From Streptomyces sp. Ru62 (GTDB taxonomy: Bacteria > Actinomycetota > Actinomycetes > Streptomycetales > Streptomycetaceae): a stretch of 64,000 nucleotides of DNA. Below, one piece after another: positions 16,531 to 25,389 of this stretch; position 1 is the first letter of the stretch; every line of letters begins with the position of its first letter. The stretch is from assembly GCF_002920615.1 (NCBI RefSeq), contig NZ_PQSU01000019.1:62001-126000 (forward strand), written 5' to 3'. Under the pieces are notes generated by a model, which did not search any database, had not been told where the DNA came from, and saw only the letters and a program-made list of their open reading frames with translations. Made by a program: the position numbers and the translations under genes.

Positions 16531-18348
16531 GTGTCGCAGCCCGAACTCCTCCCCGGTGCTCCCGAGTTCCGCATCAAGCTGCCCAAGGACGGCGGTGAGG
16601 CGCGCGGGCACCTGCTCGCCGAGTTCGGCGGCAACGGCACCCACAAGTTCCTCCTGCGGAAGGGCTCCACGGTGGCCGCCGAGGCGTGGCCCGGGCTCGG
16701 CGACCACGCCCGCCGCAACCGCGCGGACCTGCGTGCGAGCGGGGCCCTCATCGACGCTCCCCACGATCCCGGTCTGCCGCAGACACCGTCCCGTTGGGTG
16801 ACGGCCCGGGACATCGAGTGCAACTCCTCCTCGGCCGCCGCGGCGCTCGTGTACGGCTACGACGCTTCCGGCCCTGAGTCCTGGCGCACCGCGGAGGGCC
16901 ATCCGCTCGCCGACTACCTGTCCACCGGCTGGCGCCCTCCGCGCAAGGCGTGGCTGGTGCGCGGCTCCAACGTCTCGGGGCACAACCTGGTGCGTCGGCT
17001 GTGGCTGAAGGAGGGCTTCGTCTCTCTCTCGGCCGCGCATCTGCCGCCTCTGGAGGAGACCGATCCGACCAAGAGCACGCTGCGCCGCTTCGTGGAGGAG
17101 GGGTACGAGGGCGCGGCCTCGTACAACCAGAAGCGCGGTCTCGTCGACGAACTGCACGCCTTCCTGACGCAGATGCGCGTCGGCGACACCGTCGCCACCA
17201 TCGGCGACGGGTGGCTGCACATCGGGCGGATCACGGGGGAAGCCGTGCAGACCTCGTCGCCGGGCGGGTTGTCCAATCTGCGAAGGACCGTCGACTGGCT
17301 GCCGCGGCGCCATGCGTACGAGGAACTGGCGGAGGAAGTGCAGCAGAAGCTGTCCGTCCAGCACGACGTCGTCGACCTGACCGGTGTGCTGGAAGCGCTC
17401 GACGAGCTCACCACGCAGCAGGACCGCACGGCCGCGGCGGCAGCCGGTGAGGACCTCGCCGTGGAACGGCCGGCGCAGCGGGAGCTGTCGCTGCCGCACA
17501 TCACCGAGGCACTCGCCGCGGAGCTCCTCGTCCATGACCGTGGCTGGCTGGAGGAGGTGCGCGAACTCCTCCTCGACGAGCGGCAGATCGTTCTGTACGG
17601 CCCACCGGGCACGGGCAAGACCTATCTGGCGATGAGGCTGGCCGAGTACTTCGGTGGCGGTCCGGAGCAGGTCAAGATCGTGCAGTTCCATCCCTCGTAC
17701 GCCTACGAGGACTTCTTCGAGAGCTTCCGGCCCGTGGAGGACCCCGAGACGAGGGAGGTGGCCTTCCGGCTGACGGCGGGTCCGCTCCGGGAACTCGCCG
17801 ATCTCGCCTCGCGTGAGGGCAACCGGCACATCCCGCACTTCCTGATCATCGACGAGATCAACCGTGCGAATCTGGCGAAGGTCTTCGGTGAGCTGTACTT
17901 CCTCCTGGAGTACCGGACGAAGTCGGTCCGTCTCACCTACTCCGGGGACGACTTCGCGTTGCCGCCCAACCTCTTCGTGATCGGCACGATGAACACCGCC
18001 GACCGGTCCATCGCCCTGGTGGACGCGGCGATGCGCCGCCGTTTCGCCTTCGTGGAACTGTCCCCGCGCACCGAGCCGACCGCCGGCCTCCTGGCCCGTT
18101 GGCTACGGCGCGAGGGACGGGACCTGGAGCCCGCCCGCCTCCTCGACGTCCTCAACACCCGTATCGGCGACGCCGACTTCGCCATCGGGCCGTCGTACCT
18201 GATGAAGCCGGGCGTGTACCGCGACGGCGGCCTCGACCGGGTCTGGCGCACGAAGATCCTGCCGCTGCTGGAGGAACACCACTACGGCGAGGGCCTCGAC
18301 ATCGAGGCCCGCTACGGCCTCGGCTCCTTGCGCGAGCAGCTCCCGTGA
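16531..18348 (+). CDS. mcrB: McrB-like AAA+ GTPase with DUF4357 and PUA/EVE-like N-terminal modules
   Basis: 605 residues from GTG at 16531, which has GGAAGG seven bases upstream; an in-frame TTG at 16465 lacks a site. Residues about 5-110 match DUF4357 (RNSS-type end: ARDIECNSSSAAAALVYGYD). Residues 120-260 resemble a PUA/EVE-type reader (GDTVATIGDGWLHIGRITGE, then RRTVDWLP). The AAA+ domain has GPPGTGKT near 357, IIDEINRANLAKVFGEL near 440 (the McrB signature), and GTMNTADRSIALVDAAMRRR. McrB assembles as a GTP-driven ring that recruits McrC to modified DNA. The mcrC start overlaps the stop by four bases. The two-part reader suggests recognition of a modification other than, or beyond, simple 5-methylcytosine. 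Confidence 0.88.
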   Translation: MSQPELLPGAPEFRIKLPKDGGEARGHLLAEFGGNGTHKFLLRKGSTVAAEAWPGLGDHARRNRADLRASGALIDAPHDPGLPQTPSRWVTARDIECNSSSAAAALVYGYDASGPESWRTAEGHPLADYLSTGWRPPRKAWLVRGSNVSGHNLVRRLWLKEGFVSLSAAHLPPLEETDPTKSTLRRFVEEGYEGAASYNQKRGLVDELHAFLTQMRVGDTVATIGDGWLHIGRITGEAVQTSSPGGLSNLRRTVDWLPRRHAYEELAEEVQQKLSVQHDVVDLTGVLEALDELTTQQDRTAAAAAGEDLAVERPAQRELSLPHITEALAAELLVHDRGWLEEVRELLLDERQIVLYGPPGTGKTYLAMRLAEYFGGGPEQVKIVQFHPSYAYEDFFESFRPVEDPETREVAFRLTAGPLRELADLASREGNRHIPHFLIIDEINRANLAKVFGELYFLLEYRTKSVRLTYSGDDFALPPNLFVIGTMNTADRSIALVDAAMRRRFAFVELSPRTEPTAGLLARWLRREGRDLEPARLLDVLNTRIGDADFAIGPSYLMKPGVYRDGGLDRVWRTKILPLLEEHHYGEGLDIEARYGLGSLREQLP

Positions 18349-19598
18349 CGGTGTCCGTGCCCGAGGTGTGGCTGCGCGAGTACGGGCCGGCCGTCTCCGT
18401 GCGGCTGAGTGCGGAGGCGGGGCGGGCGCTGGCCGCCTCCGGCATCCTGCACAGTGCGACCCCCGACCCCGCCCGGAGCGGGCACTGGCTGCTGCGTGCC
18501 GGCAGCCGGGTCGGCGCCGTACGCGTGCCCGGCGGCCCGGTCGTACGGATCACGCCCAAGACACCGGTGAGCCGGCTGTTCTTCCTCCTCGGGTTCAGCC
18601 TCGACCCGGCCCGCGCCTGGCGTGACGGCGCGGAGGGCACGGTCGAGACCGGCGCGTACGACGACGTCGTCCCGGCGCTCGCGCACGCCGTGGAGCGGCA
18701 GATCGACCGGGCGCTGCGGCTGGGGGTCCTCCAGGGCTACCGGGAGGTGGAGGAGTCCGCGCTCGTGATGCGCGGCAGACTGCGTGAGGCCGAGCAGATC
18801 CGACGGCACTTCGGCCGTATGCCGCCCGTGGAGATCACCTACGATGCGTACACCGCCGACACCGCCGAGAACCGCATCCTGCGCGCCGCCACCGAGCGGC
18901 TGCTGCGGCTGCCGGACGTTCCCGGGACCGTGCGGCGCCGTCTCGCTCATCAGCGCGTCCGTCTGGCCGACGCCCAGCCGTTGGTACGGGGTCAGGAACT
19001 GCCCCGTTGGCAGCCGTCACGTCTCAACTCCCGTTACCAGGCGGCGCTTCGGCTCGCCGAGGCCGTGCTCCGCGGCACCTCGCCGGAGCACCGGCCGGCC
19101 GGGGCCGACGCGCTCGCCGTGGACGGCTTCCTCCTCGACATGAACAAGCTGTTCGAGGACTTCGTCACGGTCGCGCTGCGTGAAGCCCTTCGGGAGCACG
19201 GCCTGTCCGCGCGCCTCCAGGACTCCCATCACCTCGACATCGCGGGTCTCGTACGGTTGCGTCCCGACCTGGTCGTCCGCACCGGCGACGGCCGCACCCC
19301 GCTCGCCGTCGTCGACGCCAAGTACAAGGTGGAGAAGGGCGACGGGCTCCTCAACGCCGACCTCTACCAGGCCCTCACCTACGCCACCGTGCTCGGTCTG
19401 CGCGAGGCACACCTGGTGTACGCGGCCGGGCGGCAGCCCGAGCGCTTCCACGAAGTCCGGGGAACGGCGGCGGGACCGGACGGGCGGGGAGTGCGGCTCC
19501 ACCAGCACAGCCTCGATCTCTCCCGCGACCCGGGACAACTCCTCACCGCCCTCCGGGAGATCGCCGGGCGGCTGGCCGGGGGCTCCCCGCATCCGTGA
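18345..19598 (+). CDS. mcrC: McrC-like nuclease subunit
   Basis: 417 residues; GTG start within a GTGA overlap with mcrB. The McrC hallmarks are present: VRITPKTPVSRLFFLLGFSL in the N-terminal barrel, the mid-protein YTADTAENRILRAAT, NKLFEDFV, and the PD-(D/E)XK core LRPDLVV (near 306) with AVVDAKYK (near 323). Length and motif order are typical of the McrC/5-methylcytosine-specific restriction family. It cuts DNA with McrB as motor. The catalytic Asp, Asp and Lys residues are all intact. Confidence 0.92.
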   Translation: MTVSVPEVWLREYGPAVSVRLSAEAGRALAASGILHSATPDPARSGHWLLRAGSRVGAVRVPGGPVVRITPKTPVSRLFFLLGFSLDPARAWRDGAEGTVETGAYDDVVPALAHAVERQIDRALRLGVLQGYREVEESALVMRGRLREAEQIRRHFGRMPPVEITYDAYTADTAENRILRAATERLLRLPDVPGTVRRRLAHQRVRLADAQPLVRGQELPRWQPSRLNSRYQAALRLAEAVLRGTSPEHRPAGADALAVDGFLLDMNKLFEDFVTVALREALREHGLSARLQDSHHLDIAGLVRLRPDLVVRTGDGRTPLAVVDAKYKVEKGDGLLNADLYQALTYATVLGLREAHLVYAAGRQPERFHEVRGTAAGPDGRGVRLHQHSLDLSRDPGQLLTALREIAGRLAGGSPHP

Positions 19599-19635
19599 TC
19601 ATGGGACATCACCTGACAGGAAGGAAGGGGACCTC

Positions 19636-21771
19636 ATGCCCCGGCTCGCCTTCGCCCAGAGCTTCTGGGACGGCTACGACACCCTGGAGAAGCCGGTCCG
19701 AGCCGGAGTGCGCAAGGCCATGGCCAAGTTCCAGGCCATGAGCGCCGCCGAACTCAACGCGGACAAGGGGTTGCACCTGGAGTCCGTGGAGAACGCCCGT
19801 GACCGGCGGATGCGCACCATTCGCATCACCGACTTCTGGCGCGGTGTCGTCCTCGCCCCCGACGACGGCAGCGACACGTTCCTGCTGGTCAACGTCCTGC
19901 CGCATGACGACGCCTATACCTGGGCAGCGAAGCGCCTGTACAGCGCGAACTCCGCCACGCGGGCCCTGGAGGTGCGCAACGCCGTCGCCCTGGACGAGCT
20001 GACGCCGCTGTACGAGACCGCCGCACGCACCGCTCCCCGGCTGCTGTTCGCCGATGTCTCCGACGGCACGCTGCGCGAGCTCGGTATCGACGACCAGGTC
20101 CTGCGCGCCGCGCGTTCCATGGTGGACAAGGCCCAGTTGGAGGCGTTCTCCACGCTCCTGCCGGAGGACCAGCTGGAAGTGCTCCAGTACCTCGCCGAAG
20201 GGTTCAGCCCGGAGGAGGTCTACCGGGACGTCGTGGCCGTCCGCCGTCCCGCCGACGCGCCCGCCGAACCGGTCGAGGACCTGGCCACGGTGATCGGCAA
20301 CACGCCCGCGCGCATCCGGCTGGTCACCGGACCGCAGGAGCTGGAGGAGATCCTGGAGAAGCCCTTCGCCGCCTGGCGGGTCTTCCTCCACCCGTCTCAG
20401 CGCCGTGTCGCCTACCGCGCCTCGTACGGCGGTCCGGTCCAGGTAACCGGCGGGCCCGGCACGGGCAAGACGGTGGCCGCCCTGCACCGGGTCAAGCACC
20501 TGCTCGGCCGCTCCGAGGACGGTCGCATCCTGCTCACCACCTACACGAACGCGCTCGCCGCGGGACTGCGCGACATGCTCGGCCTGCTCCTCGACGAGGA
20601 CGAGAAGCTGCTGGCGCGGGTGGACGTGACAACGGTCGACGCCTTCGCGAACGGCATCGTGCGCGCCGACTCGGCTGTCGCGCCGAAACCGATCGGGGAC
20701 CGGGAACAGCGGCAGCTGTGGGAAAAGGCGGTCAAGCAGCTCCATCTGCCGTTCACCGCCCAGTTCCTGGCCCAGGAGTACCGGCACGTCGTTCTCGGCC
20801 AGAACCTCCGTGATCTCGACGCCTACCTCGGCGCGAGCCGCCGTGGCCGCGGCACCGGCCTCGGTCCCGCGCGCCGCCGCGAAGTGTGGCGGGGCGTGGA
20901 GCGGTTCGAGCAGCTCCTGCGGGACCGCCGTGAGACCACGCACCTGCGCATCTGCGCCCGGGCGGCGGAACTCCTCGCCGGCCGGCCGGCCCCGTACGCC
21001 CATGTCGTCGTCGACGAGGCACAGGATCTGCATCCGGGGCAGTGGCGGGTGCTGCGCGCCGCCGTCTCCCCCGGACCCGACGACCTGTTCGTCACCGGCG
21101 ACCCGCATCAGCGGATCTACGACTCCCGGGTCTCGCTCGGCTCGCTGGGGATCACCACGAGTGGCCGCAGCTTCCGGCTGCGTGTCAACTACCGCTCCAC
21201 CGAGGAGATCCTCGCCTGGTCCACCCGCCTCCTCGCACCCGTCACCGTCGACGCGCTCGAGGGCGAGGGGACGGACTCGCTGTCCGGGTACCGCTCCGTC
21301 CTCCACGGCCGCCGGCCCCAGGTGCAGGGGTACCGCACCCAGAAGGAAGAGATCGAGGGGCTGGTGGAGCGGGTCCGAGCGCTGCTGGAGGAGGGCCTCG
21401 CCCCGCATGAGATCGGCGTGTGCGCACGCTTCAACCTCTCCCTGGACGCGGCGGAGGAGAAGCTGACCGCCGCCGGCGTCCCGGTGCTGCGGGTCAGGGG
21501 TCAGGCCGCCCAGGGGACCGAGGGGGTGCGGCTGGCGACGATGCACGCGATGAAGGGGCTGGAGTTCCGCGCGGTGTCGGTGCTCGGTGCCGCCGAGGGG
21601 ACCGTCCCGTTCGCCCGGGAGATCACCCCGCGTGAGGCCGACCCGCTCCAGCACGAGGCCGACCTGCTCCGGGAGCGCTGTCTGCTCTTCGTCGCCTGCA
21701 CGCGTGCTCGCGAGGCTTTGAGCGTGACGTGGAGCGGAACGGCGAGCCCGTTCCTTCCGCACGTCGCCTGA
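19636..21771 (+). CDS. UvrD/Rep-family SF1 helicase with RelE-like N-terminal domain
   Basis: 711 residues. The first 110 residues (SFWDGYDTLEKPVRAGVRKA, RDRRMRTIRITDFWRGVVLA, VLPHDDAYTWA) look like a RelE/ParE-type fold as seen in some bacterial SF1 helicases. The helicase motifs follow: GGPGTGKT near 272, DEAQDLHPGQW near 459, TGDPHQRIY, VNYRST, TMHAMKGLEF and VACTRARE. The start has AGGAAGGGG six bases upstream, 37 bases after mcrC, so it probably belongs to the mcrBC transcript. Helicase partners appear in several restriction systems and could unwind or degrade cut DNA. Toxin activity of the N-terminus is not shown by sequence alone. Confidence 0.85.
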   Translation: MPRLAFAQSFWDGYDTLEKPVRAGVRKAMAKFQAMSAAELNADKGLHLESVENARDRRMRTIRITDFWRGVVLAPDDGSDTFLLVNVLPHDDAYTWAAKRLYSANSATRALEVRNAVALDELTPLYETAARTAPRLLFADVSDGTLRELGIDDQVLRAARSMVDKAQLEAFSTLLPEDQLEVLQYLAEGFSPEEVYRDVVAVRRPADAPAEPVEDLATVIGNTPARIRLVTGPQELEEILEKPFAAWRVFLHPSQRRVAYRASYGGPVQVTGGPGTGKTVAALHRVKHLLGRSEDGRILLTTYTNALAAGLRDMLGLLLDEDEKLLARVDVTTVDAFANGIVRADSAVAPKPIGDREQRQLWEKAVKQLHLPFTAQFLAQEYRHVVLGQNLRDLDAYLGASRRGRGTGLGPARRREVWRGVERFEQLLRDRRETTHLRICARAAELLAGRPAPYAHVVVDEAQDLHPGQWRVLRAAVSPGPDDLFVTGDPHQRIYDSRVSLGSLGITTSGRSFRLRVNYRSTEEILAWSTRLLAPVTVDALEGEGTDSLSGYRSVLHGRRPQVQGYRTQKEEIEGLVERVRALLEEGLAPHEIGVCARFNLSLDAAEEKLTAAGVPVLRVRGQAAQGTEGVRLATMHAMKGLEFRAVSVLGAAEGTVPFAREITPREADPLQHEADLLRERCLLFVACTRAREALSVTWSGTASPFLPHVA

Positions 21772-21786
21772 CCGGCCGCCCGGCCC

Positions 21787-23442
21787 TCAGTCCTCCGGTG
21801 CCAGGGCGCCCGTGGCGAGACCGTCACGGGCGACCTCGGCGAGCCGCCGGCTCAGCTCGTCGACCTCGCGCATCCCCTCCTCGAACGCGGACAGGGCGCG
21901 GAAGGCGGAGCCGTACCGGCGCTGATCGTCGATGCCCATACGGGGGATGCGCGCGCCCCTGCCGTCGAAGCGGTAGGTCCCGCTCGCGCTCGTCGATCTG
22001 CGGGCGTTGGCGGAGCTGCGCAGGAAACCTTGCAGATAGTCGGTGTCGAGCTGCTCGCTGGCCGAGACCGGCTCCTGACCGTCGTAGGCCACGAGCCCGG
22101 CTCGGGCGAGATCCGCGACGCTGGTGGTGGCGGCGTCCAGCGAGCCCGGCCCGCCACCCGCGGCGAGCTCCGGCAGGAGGGCGGCGAGGCGACGGATCCG
22201 GTTCTCGAGTTCCTCGCGCAGGGCGGCGTACTCACCGGGGTAGTCGCGGTGCCGGTGCAGGAGGTGGCTTCCGGGTGTCAGATCGACCGTGTCGTCGAGG
22301 AGTTCGATCAGCGGGACGTCGGCAACCTGGTCGGGGCGTGGTTCCAGGTCGGCGTCGGGGCTGTTGTCCGTCAGGTCGATCATGCGCACGGTGTGGTTCG
22401 TGTCCGCGCCCGCCGTGCTCTCGGGACGCTGAAGACACCACAGATGGACAGGCAGGGCGTGCGAGGTCGCCGTACCCGGTGGCAAGGCGACGACTTGGCG
22501 CAGGATGCCCCGGCGTACGAGCTCCGCCCGGATGCGGCGACCTGCTTTGCGGTAGGCGACCGAGGCCGGCATGACCATGAGGACGTGACCGCCGGGTACG
22601 GTGTGCGCGTAGGCGTGCTGGAGCCATGCGAGCTCGCCTTCGGCCTTGGACGGGGTGCCGAGGTCCCAGCGGGAGTCGAGCAGCAGTTCCTCCCGCCCCC
22701 ATTCGGTCACGCCGGCCGGAGGATCGCAGACGACCAGATCAGCCTTGAGGTCCTGCCATTCATCCGCGCGCAGTGAGTCACCCGCCACTATGCGCACGCC
22801 TGATCGGCCCAGGAGGTCTGCGCGGAGCTGTGCGAAGCGGGCGCTGTCGGCGTCCATCTCCTGTCCGCGGCACCGCATCCCGCCTTCGGAAGCGACGGAC
22901 AGGAGCAGCACCCCGATTCCGCAAGCGGGATCGAAGACGGTGGCGTCGGACGTCAGTTCGGGAGCGAAGTGGCGCACTGCGCGCACCACCCGCTCAGGCG
23001 TCACCTGGTCAGAGCCGGCGCGCCGAGCGGAGTCCATGAATCGTTCGGTCAGGCCGTTCACGAGGTCGGCTGGGGATTCGGCGCGGACGAGTCCCTGTAC
23101 GCGGGTGGCGATGTCGTCCGGCACTCCGGTTCCGGCTTCTCCGGTCAGCACCGCGGCCACCTGCGCCAGGCCTGCGATCATCTGTTCCCCGTACACAGCC
23201 CGCATCGCCTGCCACAACTCGACCTCGGGGGAGACCTCCTGGCCTTTGCGTTGCTTGTCCAGCCATTCCTGGACCTCCGCGAGCGCGTAGAGCGGACTGT
23301 TGGCGGCGCCCCCCGCCGGCAGGGGGAAATCGTCGTAGCGCCGGCGCCAGTTGGAGACAGCAGCCCGGGTGACTCCGGCCAACCGAGCGATCTCGGCGCC
23401 GGTGACCAGTGGTCCGACCGATGAAGCGGCAGTGTCCGTCAT
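21787..23442 (-). CDS. HTH-fused N6-adenine methylase-like protein with non-canonical catalytic motif
   Basis: 551 residues from ATG at 23442; a GTG at 23457 is an alternative. The order is a MerR/phage-like HTH (TGAEIARLAGVTRAAVSNWR; about 14-33) with an FPLP wing, an HsdM-type helical domain, the SAM motif FDPACGIGVLLL (near 169), then LVVCDPPAGVTEW (near 236) where NPPF/Y is expected, then a coiled-coil/TRD-like C-terminus. The aromatic residue and the Asn of NPP[FYW] are both changed, so methylation may be altered or lost. It converges on the helicase gene with a 15-base gap and is divergent from the TIGR04141 gene. Possible roles are host-DNA marking or DNA sensing; regulation through the HTH is also possible. 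Confidence 0.82.
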   Translation of the reverse strand: MTDTAASSVGPLVTGAEIARLAGVTRAAVSNWRRRYDDFPLPAGGAANSPLYALAEVQEWLDKQRKGQEVSPEVELWQAMRAVYGEQMIAGLAQVAAVLTGEAGTGVPDDIATRVQGLVRAESPADLVNGLTERFMDSARRAGSDQVTPERVVRAVRHFAPELTSDATVFDPACGIGVLLLSVASEGGMRCRGQEMDADSARFAQLRADLLGRSGVRIVAGDSLRADEWQDLKADLVVCDPPAGVTEWGREELLLDSRWDLGTPSKAEGELAWLQHAYAHTVPGGHVLMVMPASVAYRKAGRRIRAELVRRGILRQVVALPPGTATSHALPVHLWCLQRPESTAGADTNHTVRMIDLTDNSPDADLEPRPDQVADVPLIELLDDTVDLTPGSHLLHRHRDYPGEYAALREELENRIRRLAALLPELAAGGGPGSLDAATTSVADLARAGLVAYDGQEPVSASEQLDTDYLQGFLRSSANARRSTSASGTYRFDGRGARIPRMGIDDQRRYGSAFRALSAFEEGMREVDELSRRLAEVARDGLATGALAPED

Positions 23443-23526
23443 AGCCCCAGCGTACACGGGCGGTTACAGTGTTTCCAGAGACGATTCTGTTGACAACGTA
23501 CACAGATAACGTCCATCATCAGTGGT
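23443..23526. promoter_or_regulatory. Divergent promoter with the shared CTGTTGAC element
   Basis: GACGATTCTGTTGAC at 23480-23494 differs in two positions from the reverse of 16420-16434. TTGACA (23490-23495), an 18-base spacer and CATCAT (23514-23519) place the plus-strand start at about 23526, next to the GTG at 23527, predicting a leaderless transcript. A GTAC block also follows the element in both copies (reverse-read GTACGTT). Confidence 0.55.
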
Positions 23527-25224
23527 GTGAACACCGCGGTACGCACTGTTTACCGACTGTCCGGCGTCTCCCCGGCCACGGAGGCCATGCTGGGTGCTCT
23601 GGACATCGAGCTTCTCGACGAGCTGGGTGCCGAGCTGCATGTGCCCGAGGTACTGGGGGTCCCGGCCGTGTACGTCACCTGCGCGATGGAGCGCACCGAG
23701 GCCCCTTGGTGCGCACCCATGTCGCGCACCACCGGCATCACCGTCAGTGAGAGCGTCCGCCGCACCGCTGCCCTGCTTCTGCTCGCCGTCGACGAGACGG
23801 TGTACGCCATAGGCTGTGACCAGGGGTACCGACTGATCCCGGACCACCTCAAGGACAAGCGCTTCGGCCTCTCGTTCGCCATCCGGCAGATGGACCCGAA
23901 CATGATCCGCGGGGCTGTGTCGAGATCCCTCGGACAGGCCCGCACCGACATCTCCCTGGTCCCGCGGGGCGCGTCCGTCCCGCTGCTGGGGATTCGTGAC
24001 CACTCCCGCATCGTGCGGAGCCTGGGCGGATACCTCGACGACCTGCCGCTCACCCGGTCGCGGTACACGCGTGGCAAGGCGGTCAGCGCCCAGGGCGGAT
24101 GCGGGCTGAGGATCGCTCTCGGAGTCGAGCCCGCGGCCCTGGTCTCCGACCTGCGGGCCATCGCAAGGATCTGCCGCGAGGACATTCCGCACCAGGAGCT
24201 GGAGTTCGTCGACCACATCGTGCCGGTCAGCGACACGAGGACCGTCGACACCCTCGACCAGGCTCTGGACGACCGTCTCGGCCGGCCCGCGGACGGGCTG
24301 ATCTCCGTCTCCGTCCCCTCCGAACACCACGAGGCGTACGCGGAGGCCACCACGTACCTGACGCGGATCAACAGCACGGGTGCCTTGCGGTCCGATGAGT
24401 TCGACCTCGGATACGTTCTCACCCGGGCCCGGCTCGCACCGCGCGGCCGACGCCTCAGGGCGCTGCGCGAGGGCACCGTGACCCTGGCCAGGGACCGCCG
24501 GGCGGGGGCCGCCGACACGCTCGCCGTCACCAGCGCGCTGACCTGGCTGGAGACGGGCGTCTCGCTCGGCTCCCGGCGGTTCTTCCTGATGGACGGCGAG
24601 TGGTACGAGGCCGGGGCGGCCTACACCGAAGAGTGCCGGGTCACCGTGAGCGCCCTGTTCTCTCCCTCCCCCTCCGTCGCCCTCCCTGCCTGGGTGCCCG
24701 GTGAGTCGGAGCACGACTACAACAACAGGGTGGCCGATGACCGGCCCGGCTGGCTCTGCCTCGACACCAAGAACGTCGCCAACCCGCTCCGGCCCAGGGA
24801 CCAGGTCGAGATCTGTGATCTGCTCACGCCCGACGGCACTCTGATCCTCGTCAAGCGCGCGGGCGGTTCCGGTCCGTTGAGTCACTTGTTCAGCCAGGCC
24901 AGGGTCGCGGTGGAACTGCTCCAGGAGTCCGCCCGAGTCCGTGCGGACTTCACCGCGAAGGTGGCCCGGCTCAGCGGCGGCGCACACCTCCTTCCGGAGG
25001 ACTACACGCCCAAGCGGATCGTCCTTGCGATGCTTCTCAAGAACCGCGGGAGCCTGACGCCGGACTCCGTCTTCGGCTTCTCCCAGATCACCGTCGCACA
25101 GACCGCGAAGGCCCTGGCAGCACGAGGGGTGACGGTCGAGGTCATCGGCATCCCGGAACGCGGCACCGACGCGGTTGCCCTCCCGCTGCCCGACGTGGCC
25201 ACTGGTGCGGCGGTCCCCGGCTGA
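23527..25224 (+). CDS. TIGR04141/DUF6119 family protein, defence-island associated
   Basis: 565 residues. It matches the sporadically distributed TIGR04141 (DUF6119) family by FGLSFAIRQMDPNMIRG, the block DHSRIVRSLGGYLDDLPLTR, FFLMDGEWYEAG, and the strongly conserved end IEICDLL-type segment (VEICDLLTPDGTLILVKR) with LSHLFSQARVAVELL. No enzymatic motif is evident. The family is scattered across bacteria and frequently sits near restriction genes; its mechanism is unknown. The GTG start has no Shine-Dalgarno site but sits at the predicted transcription start, so a leaderless mRNA is likely. It is divergent from the HTH-methylase. Confidence 0.85.
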   Translation: MNTAVRTVYRLSGVSPATEAMLGALDIELLDELGAELHVPEVLGVPAVYVTCAMERTEAPWCAPMSRTTGITVSESVRRTAALLLLAVDETVYAIGCDQGYRLIPDHLKDKRFGLSFAIRQMDPNMIRGAVSRSLGQARTDISLVPRGASVPLLGIRDHSRIVRSLGGYLDDLPLTRSRYTRGKAVSAQGGCGLRIALGVEPAALVSDLRAIARICREDIPHQELEFVDHIVPVSDTRTVDTLDQALDDRLGRPADGLISVSVPSEHHEAYAEATTYLTRINSTGALRSDEFDLGYVLTRARLAPRGRRLRALREGTVTLARDRRAGAADTLAVTSALTWLETGVSLGSRRFFLMDGEWYEAGAAYTEECRVTVSALFSPSPSVALPAWVPGESEHDYNNRVADDRPGWLCLDTKNVANPLRPRDQVEICDLLTPDGTLILVKRAGGSGPLSHLFSQARVAVELLQESARVRADFTAKVARLSGGAHLLPEDYTPKRIVLAMLLKNRGSLTPDSVFGFSQITVAQTAKALAARGVTVEVIGIPERGTDAVALPLPDVATGAAVPG

Positions 25225-25389
25225 GCCGGCCGGTACCCGGCGGTGGATGGCCGTGCCGCATCACGTGACCGACGTGGTCCAACCCTGGCCGGAATTCATC
25301 GGCCGGGACACGGGGCCGTGCGGTAGTTGTGGTCTTCAACCGCACGGCGATCACCGCCCTGCTTCTCTCACACAAGGACGCACGTTCAC

